Positions 15,947 to 25,450 are shown, counted from the first letter of the stretch. The stretch is 36,988 nt of DNA from Bacteroidetes bacterium HGW-Bacteroidetes-8 (GCA_002840895.1 PHCZ01000014.1:1-36988), one strand, 5' to 3'. Numbers and translations: made by a program. Notes: generated by a model from the sequence alone, not told the origin.

Positions 15947-15979
15947 ATCAATGAAGCCCCACGACCCTTGGCAAGGTTA
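15947..15979 (+). repeat. 33-nt dispersed direct repeat, copy 2
   Basis: It starts ATCAATGAAG and ends CTTGGCAAGGTTA. The last three bases are the minus-strand stop codon of the protease paralogue. It matches copy 1 at 29 of 33 positions and copy 3 at 28 of 33. The identity to copy 3 runs on through TTC. Confidence 0.75.
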
Positions 15980-18799
15980 TTCCCCTATTCCTTTGTCTAT
16001 GGATAGCATCAGGTAGCCGATTCTATCTTTTGAGCTTTGGGATTTTGCTTTTTTAAGGCAGGTTTTAAGCTTAGCTCTTAAACCTAAAAGGTGTTTGTAG
16101 TAAACATCAGAATAATTTTGGTTTATCAGGAATTTGAGTGAAGAGAGTTGTTCAAATCCACTTTTCTCATAACCATTCTCACCACCAAGGCTATTCTCAC
16201 CGCCAAGGCTATTCACACCGCCAGGGTTGTTCTCTTTTCCAGGGTTGTTCTCTTTGCCATTGCTGTTTGCCCCTGCAAAGCACTCCTCTTGGTTACCGTT
16301 TTCAAATATATTGTCATTAGGAAAACACCTCGCTCTTACATTTCTGTAGGAGATAAAGTTATCTTCATCTGTAAACTGGAACGCTGTGCTGTTTTTTGCT
16401 TTGGCTTTAATAACATTTGGCAGGTTTGCATTTGCCAAAAGAAACTGAGCGGTGTTAAAGAGGGTAGCAATTTGTGCTTCAGTAGGATCATCTCCTTTGC
16501 TCATATTTTTAAGAGAGAACTGTATAAGATCTCCAAACATCTCATCTAATGTATAAGGCCCGGCAGGATTTTGTCCTGCATTGTTTTGTCCTGCATTGTT
16601 TTGTCCTGCATTGTTTTGTCCTGCATTATTTTGCCCGGCATTCACATTTTGAGCAAATGCAACCATAGCCACACGCTGGAAAGCGAGCTTAACTAGGTTG
16701 TTTGCAAGGTAGCTCGAGAAGTTTGGATTCATTCCACTCATCATTAGCAGATCTTTATTGTCTACCCAGGCAAGATCTTCACTTTGGTTGAGCATATAGA
16801 GAAGACTCTCTTTTTGAATCTTGCGATCCAGTACCCTATAGGATGGCATAGGGTCACCCTCATATTTCCGGTTTATCTCTATACCTCCTATGTTGACCAT
16901 CACACTCCTGTAGTAGTCGTAGAGTTTAAGGAAGATAAAGTCTATAAAGAGCTCTCTGTAAGACTCATCTGCCTCATCTTTATTCACCCATTTTGTTGCA
17001 TTCGCGGCAACATACTTTAGTGTGTTTATACCATATTTTGCAGCTTTAATCTTGTCGTCACCCAAATCTTCAATTACTGAACGAGGGTCAAAATAGGCAC
17101 TCCAGCTTTGCTCTTTTCCATAGAAGTAACGAGGGTCGTTAATCTTTTCTGAGATCATCTCTTTAAGTACACTCACTTCAGAAGAGGGCGTTTTAGCCTT
17201 GAAGATAGGTTTGTAGAGCCACTTTATTGCATAGTAGTCATAAACTCCTAAATTATCTGCAGTAAGTTTTACACCCTTCTCAAGATCACCCGGTTGGGCA
17301 ATATAGTTGTACCGAATCTGATCCATTACAGAGGAGGTAATCCCCTCTCTTTGAGTAAAGGTTGCAGATCTCAAAGAGTCTACAGGCATCCAGGAAGATC
17401 CCGCCAGATTGGCTGTCAAACCCAGACAAAAGCCCATCTCCCTCATCATAGCCATCTCTATGGAAGAGCACATAAGATCTTGAGGTAGTTCGTATCCCCT
17501 CACACCCGGCTCAACAGCAGCGGTCTGATAGATCCGCTCCCTTTGCAGGGTTACAGGAGAGTCACGAAAGAACAGAATAGAGGCACTTAAAATCTCACCT
17601 GTTCTTGGGTCAATGTTAACCTGTCTTCCAATATTCCTGGAGGGTGTCTGAGCATATCTTACACAGTTATATGAGATATTGCCGGCGCTGAACTTGGGGT
17701 CCTGTGATTTTGAAGGGAAGTCTAAAACCCGGATAACATCCTTAAACCCAATTTTTTCAAAAGCATCATTCCATTTTAGCAAGCCACTCTTTATTGCCTC
17801 TCTCCACTCAGGAATAAACAGGGTATCTACATAGAAAACAATCTGCTTTTTAGGCTCGGTGATCCCACCCAGCTGAAAAATGTTTGCATCCTTAGGCTCT
17901 AGCCTCCATCTGTTAGCAAGGTAGTTTATCTCTGAACCCTGAATTTTGCTGTCGAACTTCTCGAACTCAGTGACCGAAGTCCCAATCCTATAGTCACCGT
18001 ATCGGTGACGGAATCTCTCTTCGGGCAGTAGCATTAATGTGGTTCTAAGCTCAACTGTGGCATACTCGGCTCCACCCGACTCCATTCCAAGGAAGAAGGT
18101 TTTGAAGGTGTATGTCATATCGCTGATAACAGATAGGTTATTGTCGTACGACTCCACATCTTTAAGTGCACTCAGCTCTTTACTAAAGGTAGATACCTTT
18201 TGTATGAATCCGCCGAAAGAGGAGGCATTCAAAGCACCAATATACTTACTGTCAGATACAAAAAACGAAGTTGCATCAAAAACCACAGCACTGCTGTCTG
18301 CATTGTAGGCCAAAATAGGTTTAGAGACCAAAACCGAAGGTAGAGAGCTTCGCTCTATAGCCTCCTTAATTCCGGCCTCTTGGGAATCTACAATTTTAGT
18401 TATAGGCACCAGAGATATCTGAACCAGCGAATCTGTCTTTGTAAAGCAGATATGCTGCGGTCTCGATGCCCTCTGCCCTGCATAGCTAAGGCTCATATTA
18501 CTCACATTATCTACCAGAGAGCTCATTAAAAAGCTCTTGTTTATCAACTTAACCGGCAGTTCAAAATATAATTTACCATCTACAATGTGTAGAGTAATTA
18601 TACCTGCAGATGTTTTTACACTCTTCTTCTTATCAAAAAGCTTTTGGTAAGGGGTGAGCTTAGCGGTACTGTCTGCTTTTTTGACCGTGCTATTTGCCTG
18701 GGTGGTACTTGTACTTTGGGCGTTTGAGCTTAGAGCACTAAATACAATAACGCAGCAAGTGATAAGTGTCGGAAATATTATTTTCTTTATCATTTTCAT
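15977..18799 (-). CDS. DUF5117-type metalloprotease paralogue lacking the zinc site (pseudoenzyme)
   Basis: The 940-residue protein has a signal peptide ending SSNAQ. The layout is that of the zinc-dependent proteases with DUF5118 (about 51-97), DUF5117 (about 105-300) and a catalytic DUF4953-like part (315 onward). It aligns along its length with the upstream neighbour, sharing EPKDA.., VDPRTGEI-like and VMDQIRYNYIAQPGD segments. The HEVGHCLGFMHN site is replaced by REMGFCLGLTAN: the three zinc histidines become Arg453, Phe457 and Ala463, while Glu454 is kept. It should therefore be catalytically dead and may bind peptides or regulate its partner. Low-complexity inserts (NNAGQ repeats; NNPG/NSLGG repeats) lie in the C-terminal third. 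It is the last gene of the operon, 11 bases after its partner. Confidence 0.9.
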   Translation of the reverse strand: MKMIKKIIFPTLITCCVIVFSALSSNAQSTSTTQANSTVKKADSTAKLTPYQKLFDKKKSVKTSAGIITLHIVDGKLYFELPVKLINKSFLMSSLVDNVSNMSLSYAGQRASRPQHICFTKTDSLVQISLVPITKIVDSQEAGIKEAIERSSLPSVLVSKPILAYNADSSAVVFDATSFFVSDSKYIGALNASSFGGFIQKVSTFSKELSALKDVESYDNNLSVISDMTYTFKTFFLGMESGGAEYATVELRTTLMLLPEERFRHRYGDYRIGTSVTEFEKFDSKIQGSEINYLANRWRLEPKDANIFQLGGITEPKKQIVFYVDTLFIPEWREAIKSGLLKWNDAFEKIGFKDVIRVLDFPSKSQDPKFSAGNISYNCVRYAQTPSRNIGRQVNIDPRTGEILSASILFFRDSPVTLQRERIYQTAAVEPGVRGYELPQDLMCSSIEMAMMREMGFCLGLTANLAGSSWMPVDSLRSATFTQREGITSSVMDQIRYNYIAQPGDLEKGVKLTADNLGVYDYYAIKWLYKPIFKAKTPSSEVSVLKEMISEKINDPRYFYGKEQSWSAYFDPRSVIEDLGDDKIKAAKYGINTLKYVAANATKWVNKDEADESYRELFIDFIFLKLYDYYRSVMVNIGGIEINRKYEGDPMPSYRVLDRKIQKESLLYMLNQSEDLAWVDNKDLLMMSGMNPNFSSYLANNLVKLAFQRVAMVAFAQNVNAGQNNAGQNNAGQNNAGQNNAGQNPAGPYTLDEMFGDLIQFSLKNMSKGDDPTEAQIATLFNTAQFLLANANLPNVIKAKAKNSTAFQFTDEDNFISYRNVRARCFPNDNIFENGNQEECFAGANSNGKENNPGKENNPGGVNSLGGENSLGGENGYEKSGFEQLSSLKFLINQNYSDVYYKHLLGLRAKLKTCLKKAKSQSSKDRIGYLMLSIDKGIGE
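16176..16265 (-). repeat. 18-bp coding tandem repeat, five units
   Basis: Units start at 16176, 16194, 16212, 16230 and 16248, diverging step by step. On the coding strand they give the glycine/asparagine-rich repeats GKENNPG, GGVNSLG and GGENSLG near residue 860 of the protease paralogue. The reading frame is kept throughout. Confidence 0.8.
16569..16643 (-). repeat. 15-bp coding tandem repeat, five units
   Basis: Five 15-bp units (TTTTGTCCTGCATTG type) start at 16569. The first three are identical, the fourth has one change and the fifth three. They encode the pentapeptide NNAGQ (last copy NPAGP) in the protease paralogue. The partner protease has no equivalent. Copy number is likely to vary by slippage in multiples that keep the frame. 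Confidence 0.9.
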
Positions 18800-18810
18800 C
18801 CTCGGGTTTG

Positions 18811-21432
18811 CTATTGTACTTTAAGAGAAGAATTTACCTTTTTCAACAGTAGTTCGTAATGGATTTTATCCTCTTTACTTACTCTTGATTTTTTCATTGA
18901 CTCCAACAGCTCCTTAGTTTTAACAACATACCTGTAGTGGTTGCTCTCGGTGTTAAACACTATGCTGAACTTGGTAGATGGAACACCGTAGCCGGCAACC
19001 GGAGAGAAACCCTGTTCTGTTTGAGTTGTAAACTCCATTGCCTCCCTCATATTAATCATCTTTGAAAATCTGGATTGAGTATCCACTGTACGCAGAATAT
19101 TAAACATATCTCCGGCAGCTCCCACTCCGCCCATAAGCTTGGCAGGGTTGCCCGAACTAAGGACCAGATTTACATACTCACTCTGAATAAATTTATCTAT
19201 TGGGGTGAGCTCTTTTTTATCAAGAGCAGATCTCCATACAAATGCGAAAACATCATTGGAACACTCAAAGAAATCGTATGGATTCTTAGAGATCATTGCA
19301 GATAACATCACTTTTGAAGGAGCAGAGATAATTGCTTTGGCAAGAACGGTTTGGAGCAGATTAGTGGCAGAGCCCATAATGGTGAGATTGTTTTTAAGAG
19401 TCTCATTTTCGAACCAGCTCAGCTCATTAATCTGCTTCATTATGAATTCCAGAGAGGCCTTCTGTTTCTCCCTCTCGACACTCTCGAAAGGAACCATCTT
19501 ATCGCCCACTTTTACTTCATTAAGATAGATTCCGCCAACGTTTGCAAACACGTGATTAATGTACCTAATATACTGGAAAACAATACCGTCATAGATTTCA
19601 CTTCTATATGAAAAATCTTCGTCACTCTTATCTACCCACGAGTTGTAGTTTGCGATAAGATACTTTAGATTTTTAATACCATATTCAGATGCCTTGATAG
19701 CATCATCTCCAAGGTCTTCTGTCTGAGATCTTGGGTCAAGAGGGTAGGAGAGCTGCTTGCCATACCTGTAAACAGGTGTTTTAATAGCCTCACTAACCAT
19801 ATTGGATAGATATTCACTCTCCTTTGCAGGATTTTCAATTGTTGGGTAGTATTTGTAGTTCCACTTGATCATAAACCTGTCATACTCACCAAACCTTGGA
19901 GGTGTAAGCTTAACGCCCCTCTCCAAATCTCCCGGTTGAGCAACGTAGTTGAAACGTGCATAGTCCATAATTGAGGTTGTAGTACCTGTTGTGTTGGTGA
20001 ATTTTGCACTTCTTAATGAGTCCACCGGAATTACGCTAGAGGCACTCATATTGTGCATAAAACCAAGACAGTGACCAACCTCGTGAGCTACCACATAGCG
20101 AATACCGTCACTCAGAATATCCTCCGGAAGACCCTTTTGCTGGAGCCTCTTATTGGCAGGAGATATCTGAACAAACATCCAGTTGTTCAACAACTTTATA
20201 ATATCGTGATAGAGATATACAGATGCATTGATAATCTCGCCCGACCTTGGATCTACCCAGGAAGGACCCATTGCATTCTGAATTCCTATAGGGGCATATC
20301 TCACACAAGAGTACTTAATATTATCCGGGTCAAACTCAGGATCGTCAAGAGGGAAATCCAGAGCCTGAATAGCATTTTTAAAACCTATCTGCTCAAAAAG
20401 CTCGTTCCATTGCTCAACACCCTCTTTGATGAATGGTCTCCACTTCTCGGGAAAGTTGTTATCCACGTAAAAAATAATAGGTTTTACCGGCTCAACAAGC
20501 TTACCCGCTTTATAGGCTTCAATATCTTTCGGCTCCAGATTCCATCTGTTTGCATAGTAGATTACTTTTGAAGATTGCTCCCTCTCACCAAAGAGATACT
20601 TACCGGTATTGAATATCGCTACCCTGTAGTCTGCAAATCTCGGTTTAACAGGAGTCTCTTTTAACAAAACTATTGACCTGGTGGCAACACAGGTGAATGG
20701 CTCATCCTTTACAATGTTTTTGTTAGTCGTAACATCAGTTAAAGTATAATTATAGCTCAGTGTGCTGGTAACTACAATATTGTCGCTAAAAGATTTGATT
20801 GTTCCAAGGTAGGATTTATCCTGCTGGAAGGTCTCGGTTCTCTTAAAGCCATTGAACATTGTGTACTGGCTATATTTGTCAAATGGAGTAAGATCTTTGT
20901 TATCACTCACAAAAAAGCCGGTCATATCTACAATAACAGCAGAGCTGTCCTTGGAATATGCCTCAACCTTCATACTCTTCATAATAGAGCCTATATTGCT
21001 TTTTTTGATTGCCTTTGCAATATTGGAGCTCATATTATCTGTGACAACGTCGCTGTTAACCCTTCTCAACTGAACGCTCTCGCCCGATTTTGTAAATAAA
21101 ATGTGAATCGGATCTGTCTTACCTCCAACAATACCGTTGGCATTATCACTGGTTTCGGTTACAGAAGAGGCAATTAGCATCTCCTTACCCAGCATATTCA
21201 ACGGAATTTCGAAATAGACCTTATCTTTAATCTTGTGAAGAATAAACATTCCCCTGGCGGTTTCGTGTTTCTCTTTGAACAATTTATCGAAGGCATCTAC
21301 AGAGTCTTTTTTTGCCGTAGCAATCTCCTTCTCTGTCTTTTTCTTCTCTTGTTTTACCGGATTTAAGTTTGCAGATGCATAAAGCCCGCAAGAAAACATA
21401 ATCAGGGTACTTAGTACGAAAATCTTTCTCAT
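18811..21432 (-). CDS. Zinc-dependent metalloprotease, DUF5117 type, intact active site
   Basis: The 873-residue protein has a signal sequence (residues 1-21). DUF5118 lies at about 45-95 and DUF5117 at about 100-295, followed by the catalytic domain. The zinc site is complete: His450, Glu451 and His454 in AHEVGHCLGF, and His460 in MHN; the Met-turn is SIMDYARFNY (487-496). The metzincin-like HExxHxxGxxH arrangement marks it as a secreted or periplasmic endopeptidase. A DPRSQTEDLGDDAIKASEYG segment further along is typical of the family. It sits 14 bases after the PKD-like lipoprotein gene and 11 bases before its inactive paralogue. It likely trims proteins for the SusCD importer. Whether it is surface-exposed is not shown. 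Confidence 0.93.
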   Translation of the reverse strand: MRKIFVLSTLIMFSCGLYASANLNPVKQEKKKTEKEIATAKKDSVDAFDKLFKEKHETARGMFILHKIKDKVYFEIPLNMLGKEMLIASSVTETSDNANGIVGGKTDPIHILFTKSGESVQLRRVNSDVVTDNMSSNIAKAIKKSNIGSIMKSMKVEAYSKDSSAVIVDMTGFFVSDNKDLTPFDKYSQYTMFNGFKRTETFQQDKSYLGTIKSFSDNIVVTSTLSYNYTLTDVTTNKNIVKDEPFTCVATRSIVLLKETPVKPRFADYRVAIFNTGKYLFGEREQSSKVIYYANRWNLEPKDIEAYKAGKLVEPVKPIIFYVDNNFPEKWRPFIKEGVEQWNELFEQIGFKNAIQALDFPLDDPEFDPDNIKYSCVRYAPIGIQNAMGPSWVDPRSGEIINASVYLYHDIIKLLNNWMFVQISPANKRLQQKGLPEDILSDGIRYVVAHEVGHCLGFMHNMSASSVIPVDSLRSAKFTNTTGTTTSIMDYARFNYVAQPGDLERGVKLTPPRFGEYDRFMIKWNYKYYPTIENPAKESEYLSNMVSEAIKTPVYRYGKQLSYPLDPRSQTEDLGDDAIKASEYGIKNLKYLIANYNSWVDKSDEDFSYRSEIYDGIVFQYIRYINHVFANVGGIYLNEVKVGDKMVPFESVEREKQKASLEFIMKQINELSWFENETLKNNLTIMGSATNLLQTVLAKAIISAPSKVMLSAMISKNPYDFFECSNDVFAFVWRSALDKKELTPIDKFIQSEYVNLVLSSGNPAKLMGGVGAAGDMFNILRTVDTQSRFSKMINMREAMEFTTQTEQGFSPVAGYGVPSTKFSIVFNTESNHYRYVVKTKELLESMKKSRVSKEDKIHYELLLKKVNSSLKVQ

Positions 21433-21446
21433 TTAAAAATTATTAT

Positions 21447-23051
21447 TTATTGTCCTTGGATTGTAAAATCTAGTATTTTACCGAATCCTGAATATTTTTT
21501 TGCCTGTGCTGCATTAAGATCACCTGTGCCGGCAGCTCCAAACGGAATTACATAAACCTCTCCCTGGAATGCCCCTTTTGAGGTAGCAACCACAATAGCT
21601 TTTGTGTTTAACGCAAGTGTAGGCTCATAGATAGGGCCGCTTGTTTCGTTATACTCCTTTCTGTTGAGACGATACCTTCCCTGAACAAAGAGTTTTGCCT
21701 TAGTAATGGTCTCACCTGCAGGTGCCGAGTACTTTTCGCTATATGATATAATACCTCCGCCAAAGTTAACTGCGTAAATTTTGGAAGGGGTTGCAACATA
21801 CATAATCGGGTCAAACATATTGAAGAACACAGAGACTGCAGAGTTTAGAATTGTGGTAAGCGCCACCGGAAGCTCTACTTTTAACTTAGGATTAGATGGA
21901 GTCATATTCCAGTTTACATCGTAAAACGAGAACGAAATTGAGTACAACTCATAGTTGCCGGTTACGCTACTCTTAAGCAACATTGTAGGGCTGACACCGT
22001 CAATGGATACATCACCTGCGACTATTCTTCTGTCTGGAACGTTGGTTGGGTTAAATACACCTTGTGTTGTGTACTCACCACCGCTGGCCGGAGTTGTAAA
22101 GGTCATTGCTATATTGTAGAATTTGCCTGTATTGTTGTTATACCAAAAAGCGTATGGACCTGCTCCGGCGCTGTTATCTGGAACCATCACAGCGTTATCT
22201 ACATAGTTTAGTCCCGAAGCCGGAAGCAAAAACGATGTGATTCCCTGGTTATTGGCAAATAGATAGGCCATATTGTTGGCTACAAGAATCCAGGTAGCGT
22301 TGTTTATTGTGTAGAAAGCCTGAGGGTCAAAATTTTCACCCTTAGCAGGGAAGAGCTGACCGGCACTCTTGTACAAAGAGTAGTTTTCACAATCGTACAT
22401 AGAGATATCTTTGTTCTCAAAAATAGCTGTTATCACATTCTTTGTTAGAACTGAACTTGGTTTGTGAAGTGAGTAGGTCAGATTCTTGACAAGAGCAGGG
22501 TGTGCACTGCCTGTGGAGCTCTTCCAGATATTGTATTTAATCTTAACACCTGCACTGTAGGTAGATGTTATATCATTATCCATAATAAGTGAAAGATCGG
22601 ATGTGCTTCCATCTTTGGTGTCTGCAATAACAATCCCTTCGCGGAATGCACTGCTCACATAGAGAGGCCAGCTTTTTTGATAATCTATACCGTGTTTTGC
22701 ATCTGTAGCAGTGAAGATGAGAGTGTAGGAGGCAGATAGTATTTTATTTGTAATTGTTGTCTTTAGCACTCTCGCTGTACCTATCTCAACCAGGTCTGTA
22801 GAGCCTGGCGTCTGGTTTATCTCCCATTTATAAGTAACATCGGCCGGATTCGTAGTTGCCCCCATCTTAACAGTGGGGTCAAAGGTTACCTCCTCTAAAT
22901 ACTCAACCCTTAGAATTGAAGACATAGAGGGAGTTTCAATGGTTATTTCATCTATTTTGGAGGTGTCCAAACCCGATTTATCTACATAGCAGTGGCTCAA
23001 AAGCACAACTGCTAGCAGTAATACGATAGAATTATATATTTTTCTTTTCAT
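21447..23051 (-). CDS. PKD-like family surface lipoprotein of the SusCD locus
   Basis: The 534-residue lipoprotein (lipobox LLSHC, Cys21) has an N-terminal PKD-like Ig domain (about 45-130; NPADVTYKWEINQTPG). The remainder is beta-rich with repeated short strands ending in aromatic residues, resembling a propeller. Members of this family (PKD-like, PF16407-type) are commonly found beside SusD and a DUF4843 lipoprotein. Placement suggests a cell-surface protein- or peptide-binding subunit for the SusCD transporter. It lies 20 bases after the DUF4843-like gene and 14 bases before the active protease. No enzyme motif is seen. Confidence 0.8.
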   Translation of the reverse strand: MKRKIYNSIVLLLAVVLLSHCYVDKSGLDTSKIDEITIETPSMSSILRVEYLEEVTFDPTVKMGATTNPADVTYKWEINQTPGSTDLVEIGTARVLKTTITNKILSASYTLIFTATDAKHGIDYQKSWPLYVSSAFREGIVIADTKDGSTSDLSLIMDNDITSTYSAGVKIKYNIWKSSTGSAHPALVKNLTYSLHKPSSVLTKNVITAIFENKDISMYDCENYSLYKSAGQLFPAKGENFDPQAFYTINNATWILVANNMAYLFANNQGITSFLLPASGLNYVDNAVMVPDNSAGAGPYAFWYNNNTGKFYNIAMTFTTPASGGEYTTQGVFNPTNVPDRRIVAGDVSIDGVSPTMLLKSSVTGNYELYSISFSFYDVNWNMTPSNPKLKVELPVALTTILNSAVSVFFNMFDPIMYVATPSKIYAVNFGGGIISYSEKYSAPAGETITKAKLFVQGRYRLNRKEYNETSGPIYEPTLALNTKAIVVATSKGAFQGEVYVIPFGAAGTGDLNAAQAKKYSGFGKILDFTIQGQ

Positions 23052-23071
23052 TGTAATCTTAATTTAAAAAA

Positions 23072-23935
23072 TTAGGGAATGTACACTGCACCTGTTACTC
23101 TTGGCTGGATATCTTTGCCGATATCTGTACCTGCATTGTGCTTTAGTCTTTCACCACCATTTGCAAGTGCGTATGCGTCCAGATATGTTTTAAGTTTTTG
23201 TGCATATAGGTCGGTGTAGTAGACTCCAAAAACAGCACTGGTTCCGGTACCCGGGTCTGCAAAACCGCTGGTATAGGTAGGCCAGTAGTTTATCGGCCAC
23301 CCCAGTGCCTCCAGAATTGCCTTATGGGCATTAGGACTGTAGTATGTGATTACTGTGCTGGTCTTTGAGAGTGGAGAGAGTATAATACAATTGTATGTTC
23401 TTGTATAAGAAGAGGAAGAAGGAAATTTTGGGAGCATATTACTCCAAGAAAGAACACCTTTGCAATATTCGTTAGAACCCACCTTAAGGTCGTCAGAATC
23501 TTTAAGTTTTATACCCACCTTAACAGTAGCATTGTCTAGAGCCACATCCCTGGTAAGTTCAAAACGGATCCTGCCGTAATATTCACCTGCGGGTATTATT
23601 GCATCCACAATCTTATACTGAGTACTGAGTGCATCTGTCATATTGGCAACAACTTCATAGCCGATTACCCTGTCTCTGCTAACTGAATCTCCCGAAACTC
23701 TAACCGGGAAATCTACAATGTATTTTACCTGTGACAGAGGAACGTTTAAAAACGACTCATTCACATAGTAGATTTGATCTGCAGAGTTGTACCCTTTGTA
23801 GGTCCTGGCGTCTCCCGCTCCGGGAAACATAACGCCACTCTGTGTTATATCAAATACCATAATCTCATCCTTTTGGCATCCTGCTGTCAAGAGGAGAATC
23901 ACAGCTAAAAGCAATATGTTTATTTTGAATTTCAT
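23072..23935 (-). CDS. DUF4843-like surface lipoprotein of the SusCD locus
   Basis: The 287-residue lipoprotein has lipobox LTAGC (Cys20) followed by QKDE. The sequence after it (IMVFDITQSGVMFPG, and later IPAGEYYGRIRFELTRD) matches the DUF4843 pattern: a strand-rich domain that regularly follows susD in Bacteroidota. Likely an outer-leaflet accessory protein that helps capture substrate. It lies 18 bases after susD-like and 20 bases before the PKD-like lipoprotein gene, so all are co-transcribed. Ligand unknown. Confidence 0.82.
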   Translation of the reverse strand: MKFKINILLLAVILLLTAGCQKDEIMVFDITQSGVMFPGAGDARTYKGYNSADQIYYVNESFLNVPLSQVKYIVDFPVRVSGDSVSRDRVIGYEVVANMTDALSTQYKIVDAIIPAGEYYGRIRFELTRDVALDNATVKVGIKLKDSDDLKVGSNEYCKGVLSWSNMLPKFPSSSSYTRTYNCIILSPLSKTSTVITYYSPNAHKAILEALGWPINYWPTYTSGFADPGTGTSAVFGVYYTDLYAQKLKTYLDAYALANGGERLKHNAGTDIGKDIQPRVTGAVYIP

Positions 23936-23953
23936 AAATCTCTATTATTAAAA

Positions 23954-25450
23954 TTACTGATTTCTTCCCATTTGCAACTCAGCAGAAGGGTATGGCAAAA
24001 CGTAAATTGCGTCTGAGGCAGTTCCATTGTACCCCGGGATGCTCTCCACACCCAAACGTTTGTACAAAAAGAACATTGCACCCTCGCAATAAAACTCCTT
24101 GGCATACTCCTTTACGATTTCATTCATCAATACATTGGCATCTGTAGTTGTAAGATCTGTAGTGATTCCGCGTTTTTGTCTTACTATATTCAATAAGTTC
24201 AATGCGCCGGAGAGATCCGGAGTGCTCTTTTTGATCATACACTCGCTGGCTATATAATACGCCTCGGGCATTCTCATAAGCGGAATATAGTTTGTGGAGA
24301 TCTTATTACCTCCGGCAGAGCCGAAGAATTTTAGCGGTGTGAATGCATTTTTACCATCCAGGGTAACTGAGTTGGGGATGAAGAGTTTTGAAAATCTAAA
24401 ATCTGTGTTCCCAATTGTCTCTGCCTCATATACACTCATAATTCTGTTGTTGGAGACATATTGTGCCTTGATATCACTTGCTGCGATTATCTCCAGTTTG
24501 AAATAATCTGCAGTTCTTAAGGTGAGGTTTTGAGTATTTAGTGACATAAGGTGCTCAGATTTCATAACGATGTCATCTGTAACACTAGTGCTGGTTGCCC
24601 AGGAGGTAAGACCTTTTGACTCACTTTCGTCAATAACCTTATTTGCAAGAGTAAGCGCTTTGGATATACTCTCACTGCTCCCCTCCCACATATATACCTT
24701 GGCAAGCAAAAGACTGGTTGCGTAGTAGTTAAACCTGTTCTGGCGGTTGTTAAAGAAGCCATCTATATTAACCTCAGTGTAGTACGAAGCAGGGTGCAGC
24801 TTTGTGACTGGGTCTATCTGCAGCAGTTGAAGAGCTGTATTGAGATCCTCTGTCATAAGGTCGATTGTCTGCTTGTAGGTAAGCTGAGGAGTCATATCCT
24901 TGTCTAGGGTAGTTACATAAGGCACTGCAAACTTAGATGCAAGGTTGGCTCTGGATTTAAGATTCCCAAGACCGTAAAGCCTCATAAGGTCGAAATGCAT
25001 AAATGCTCTTATTGCAAGGAGTTCACCTTTGATTACAGAGTAGTTTACGTGGTCCAGAATATTTTTGTTAATCTCAATATACTTAAGTGCATTGTTAACA
25101 TTTGAGATAACATTATATGACTTACCCCACACTCCGTCTATATATTTAATAGCGTTTGAAGATGTGTAGTTGTATTGAGATATGCTGTAGTCATTATTTG
25201 AAGATGCCTGCAGAGTAACAAACTGACCTGCCATTAACTCAATAGTAGACCAGGTAAGGGCTCTTCCATAGAGAAGATCGTCGGTCATAGCTATATAGCA
25301 GCCAATTAATGCCTGTTGAAAACCGTCGATAGAGCTAAACTGTGCCTCCTCCCTAATTTGAGAAGGTGGCGTCACATCCAGCCATTCGCTGCAGGAGCCG
25401 AGCAGAAGGCTGAGTGATAAAATTGCTGTTTTTATTATATTTTTCTTCAT
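23954..25450 (-). CDS. SusD/RagB-like substrate-binding lipoprotein
   Basis: The 498-residue lipoprotein has lipobox LLGSC (Cys20), followed by EWLDVTPP, the usual SusD opening. Family marks include QQALIGCYIAM, AIRAFMHFDLMRLYG (the conserved R-A-x-x-H/Y...R-L-Y-G segment near residues 146-160) and SGALNLLNIVRQKRG near the C-terminus. It forms the hinged lid over the SusC barrel and binds incoming ligand. It is 10 bases after the SusC-like gene. With proteases instead of glycosidases downstream, the cargo is more likely peptide than glycan, as for RagAB; this is inference from context. Confidence 0.95.
   Translation of the reverse strand: MKKNIIKTAILSLSLLLGSCSEWLDVTPPSQIREEAQFSSIDGFQQALIGCYIAMTDDLLYGRALTWSTIELMAGQFVTLQASSNNDYSISQYNYTSSNAIKYIDGVWGKSYNVISNVNNALKYIEINKNILDHVNYSVIKGELLAIRAFMHFDLMRLYGLGNLKSRANLASKFAVPYVTTLDKDMTPQLTYKQTIDLMTEDLNTALQLLQIDPVTKLHPASYYTEVNIDGFFNNRQNRFNYYATSLLLAKVYMWEGSSESISKALTLANKVIDESESKGLTSWATSTSVTDDIVMKSEHLMSLNTQNLTLRTADYFKLEIIAASDIKAQYVSNNRIMSVYEAETIGNTDFRFSKLFIPNSVTLDGKNAFTPLKFFGSAGGNKISTNYIPLMRMPEAYYIASECMIKKSTPDLSGALNLLNIVRQKRGITTDLTTTDANVLMNEIVKEYAKEFYCEGAMFFLYKRLGVESIPGYNGTASDAIYVLPYPSAELQMGRNQ

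Noticed and set aside
1598-15979. 33-nt repeats as tRNA-Gly genes or fragments
   Set aside because: Only the anticodon-arm-like CCTTGCCAAGG matches; there is no acceptor stem or D arm and the T-arm resemblance is poor. Kept as a repeat only.
15947-16011. Short plus-strand frame starting MKPHDPWQGYSPIPL
   Set aside because: It is a 22-codon frame produced by the repeat and by the antisense of the protease 3' end; no start context or conserved partner supports a gene.
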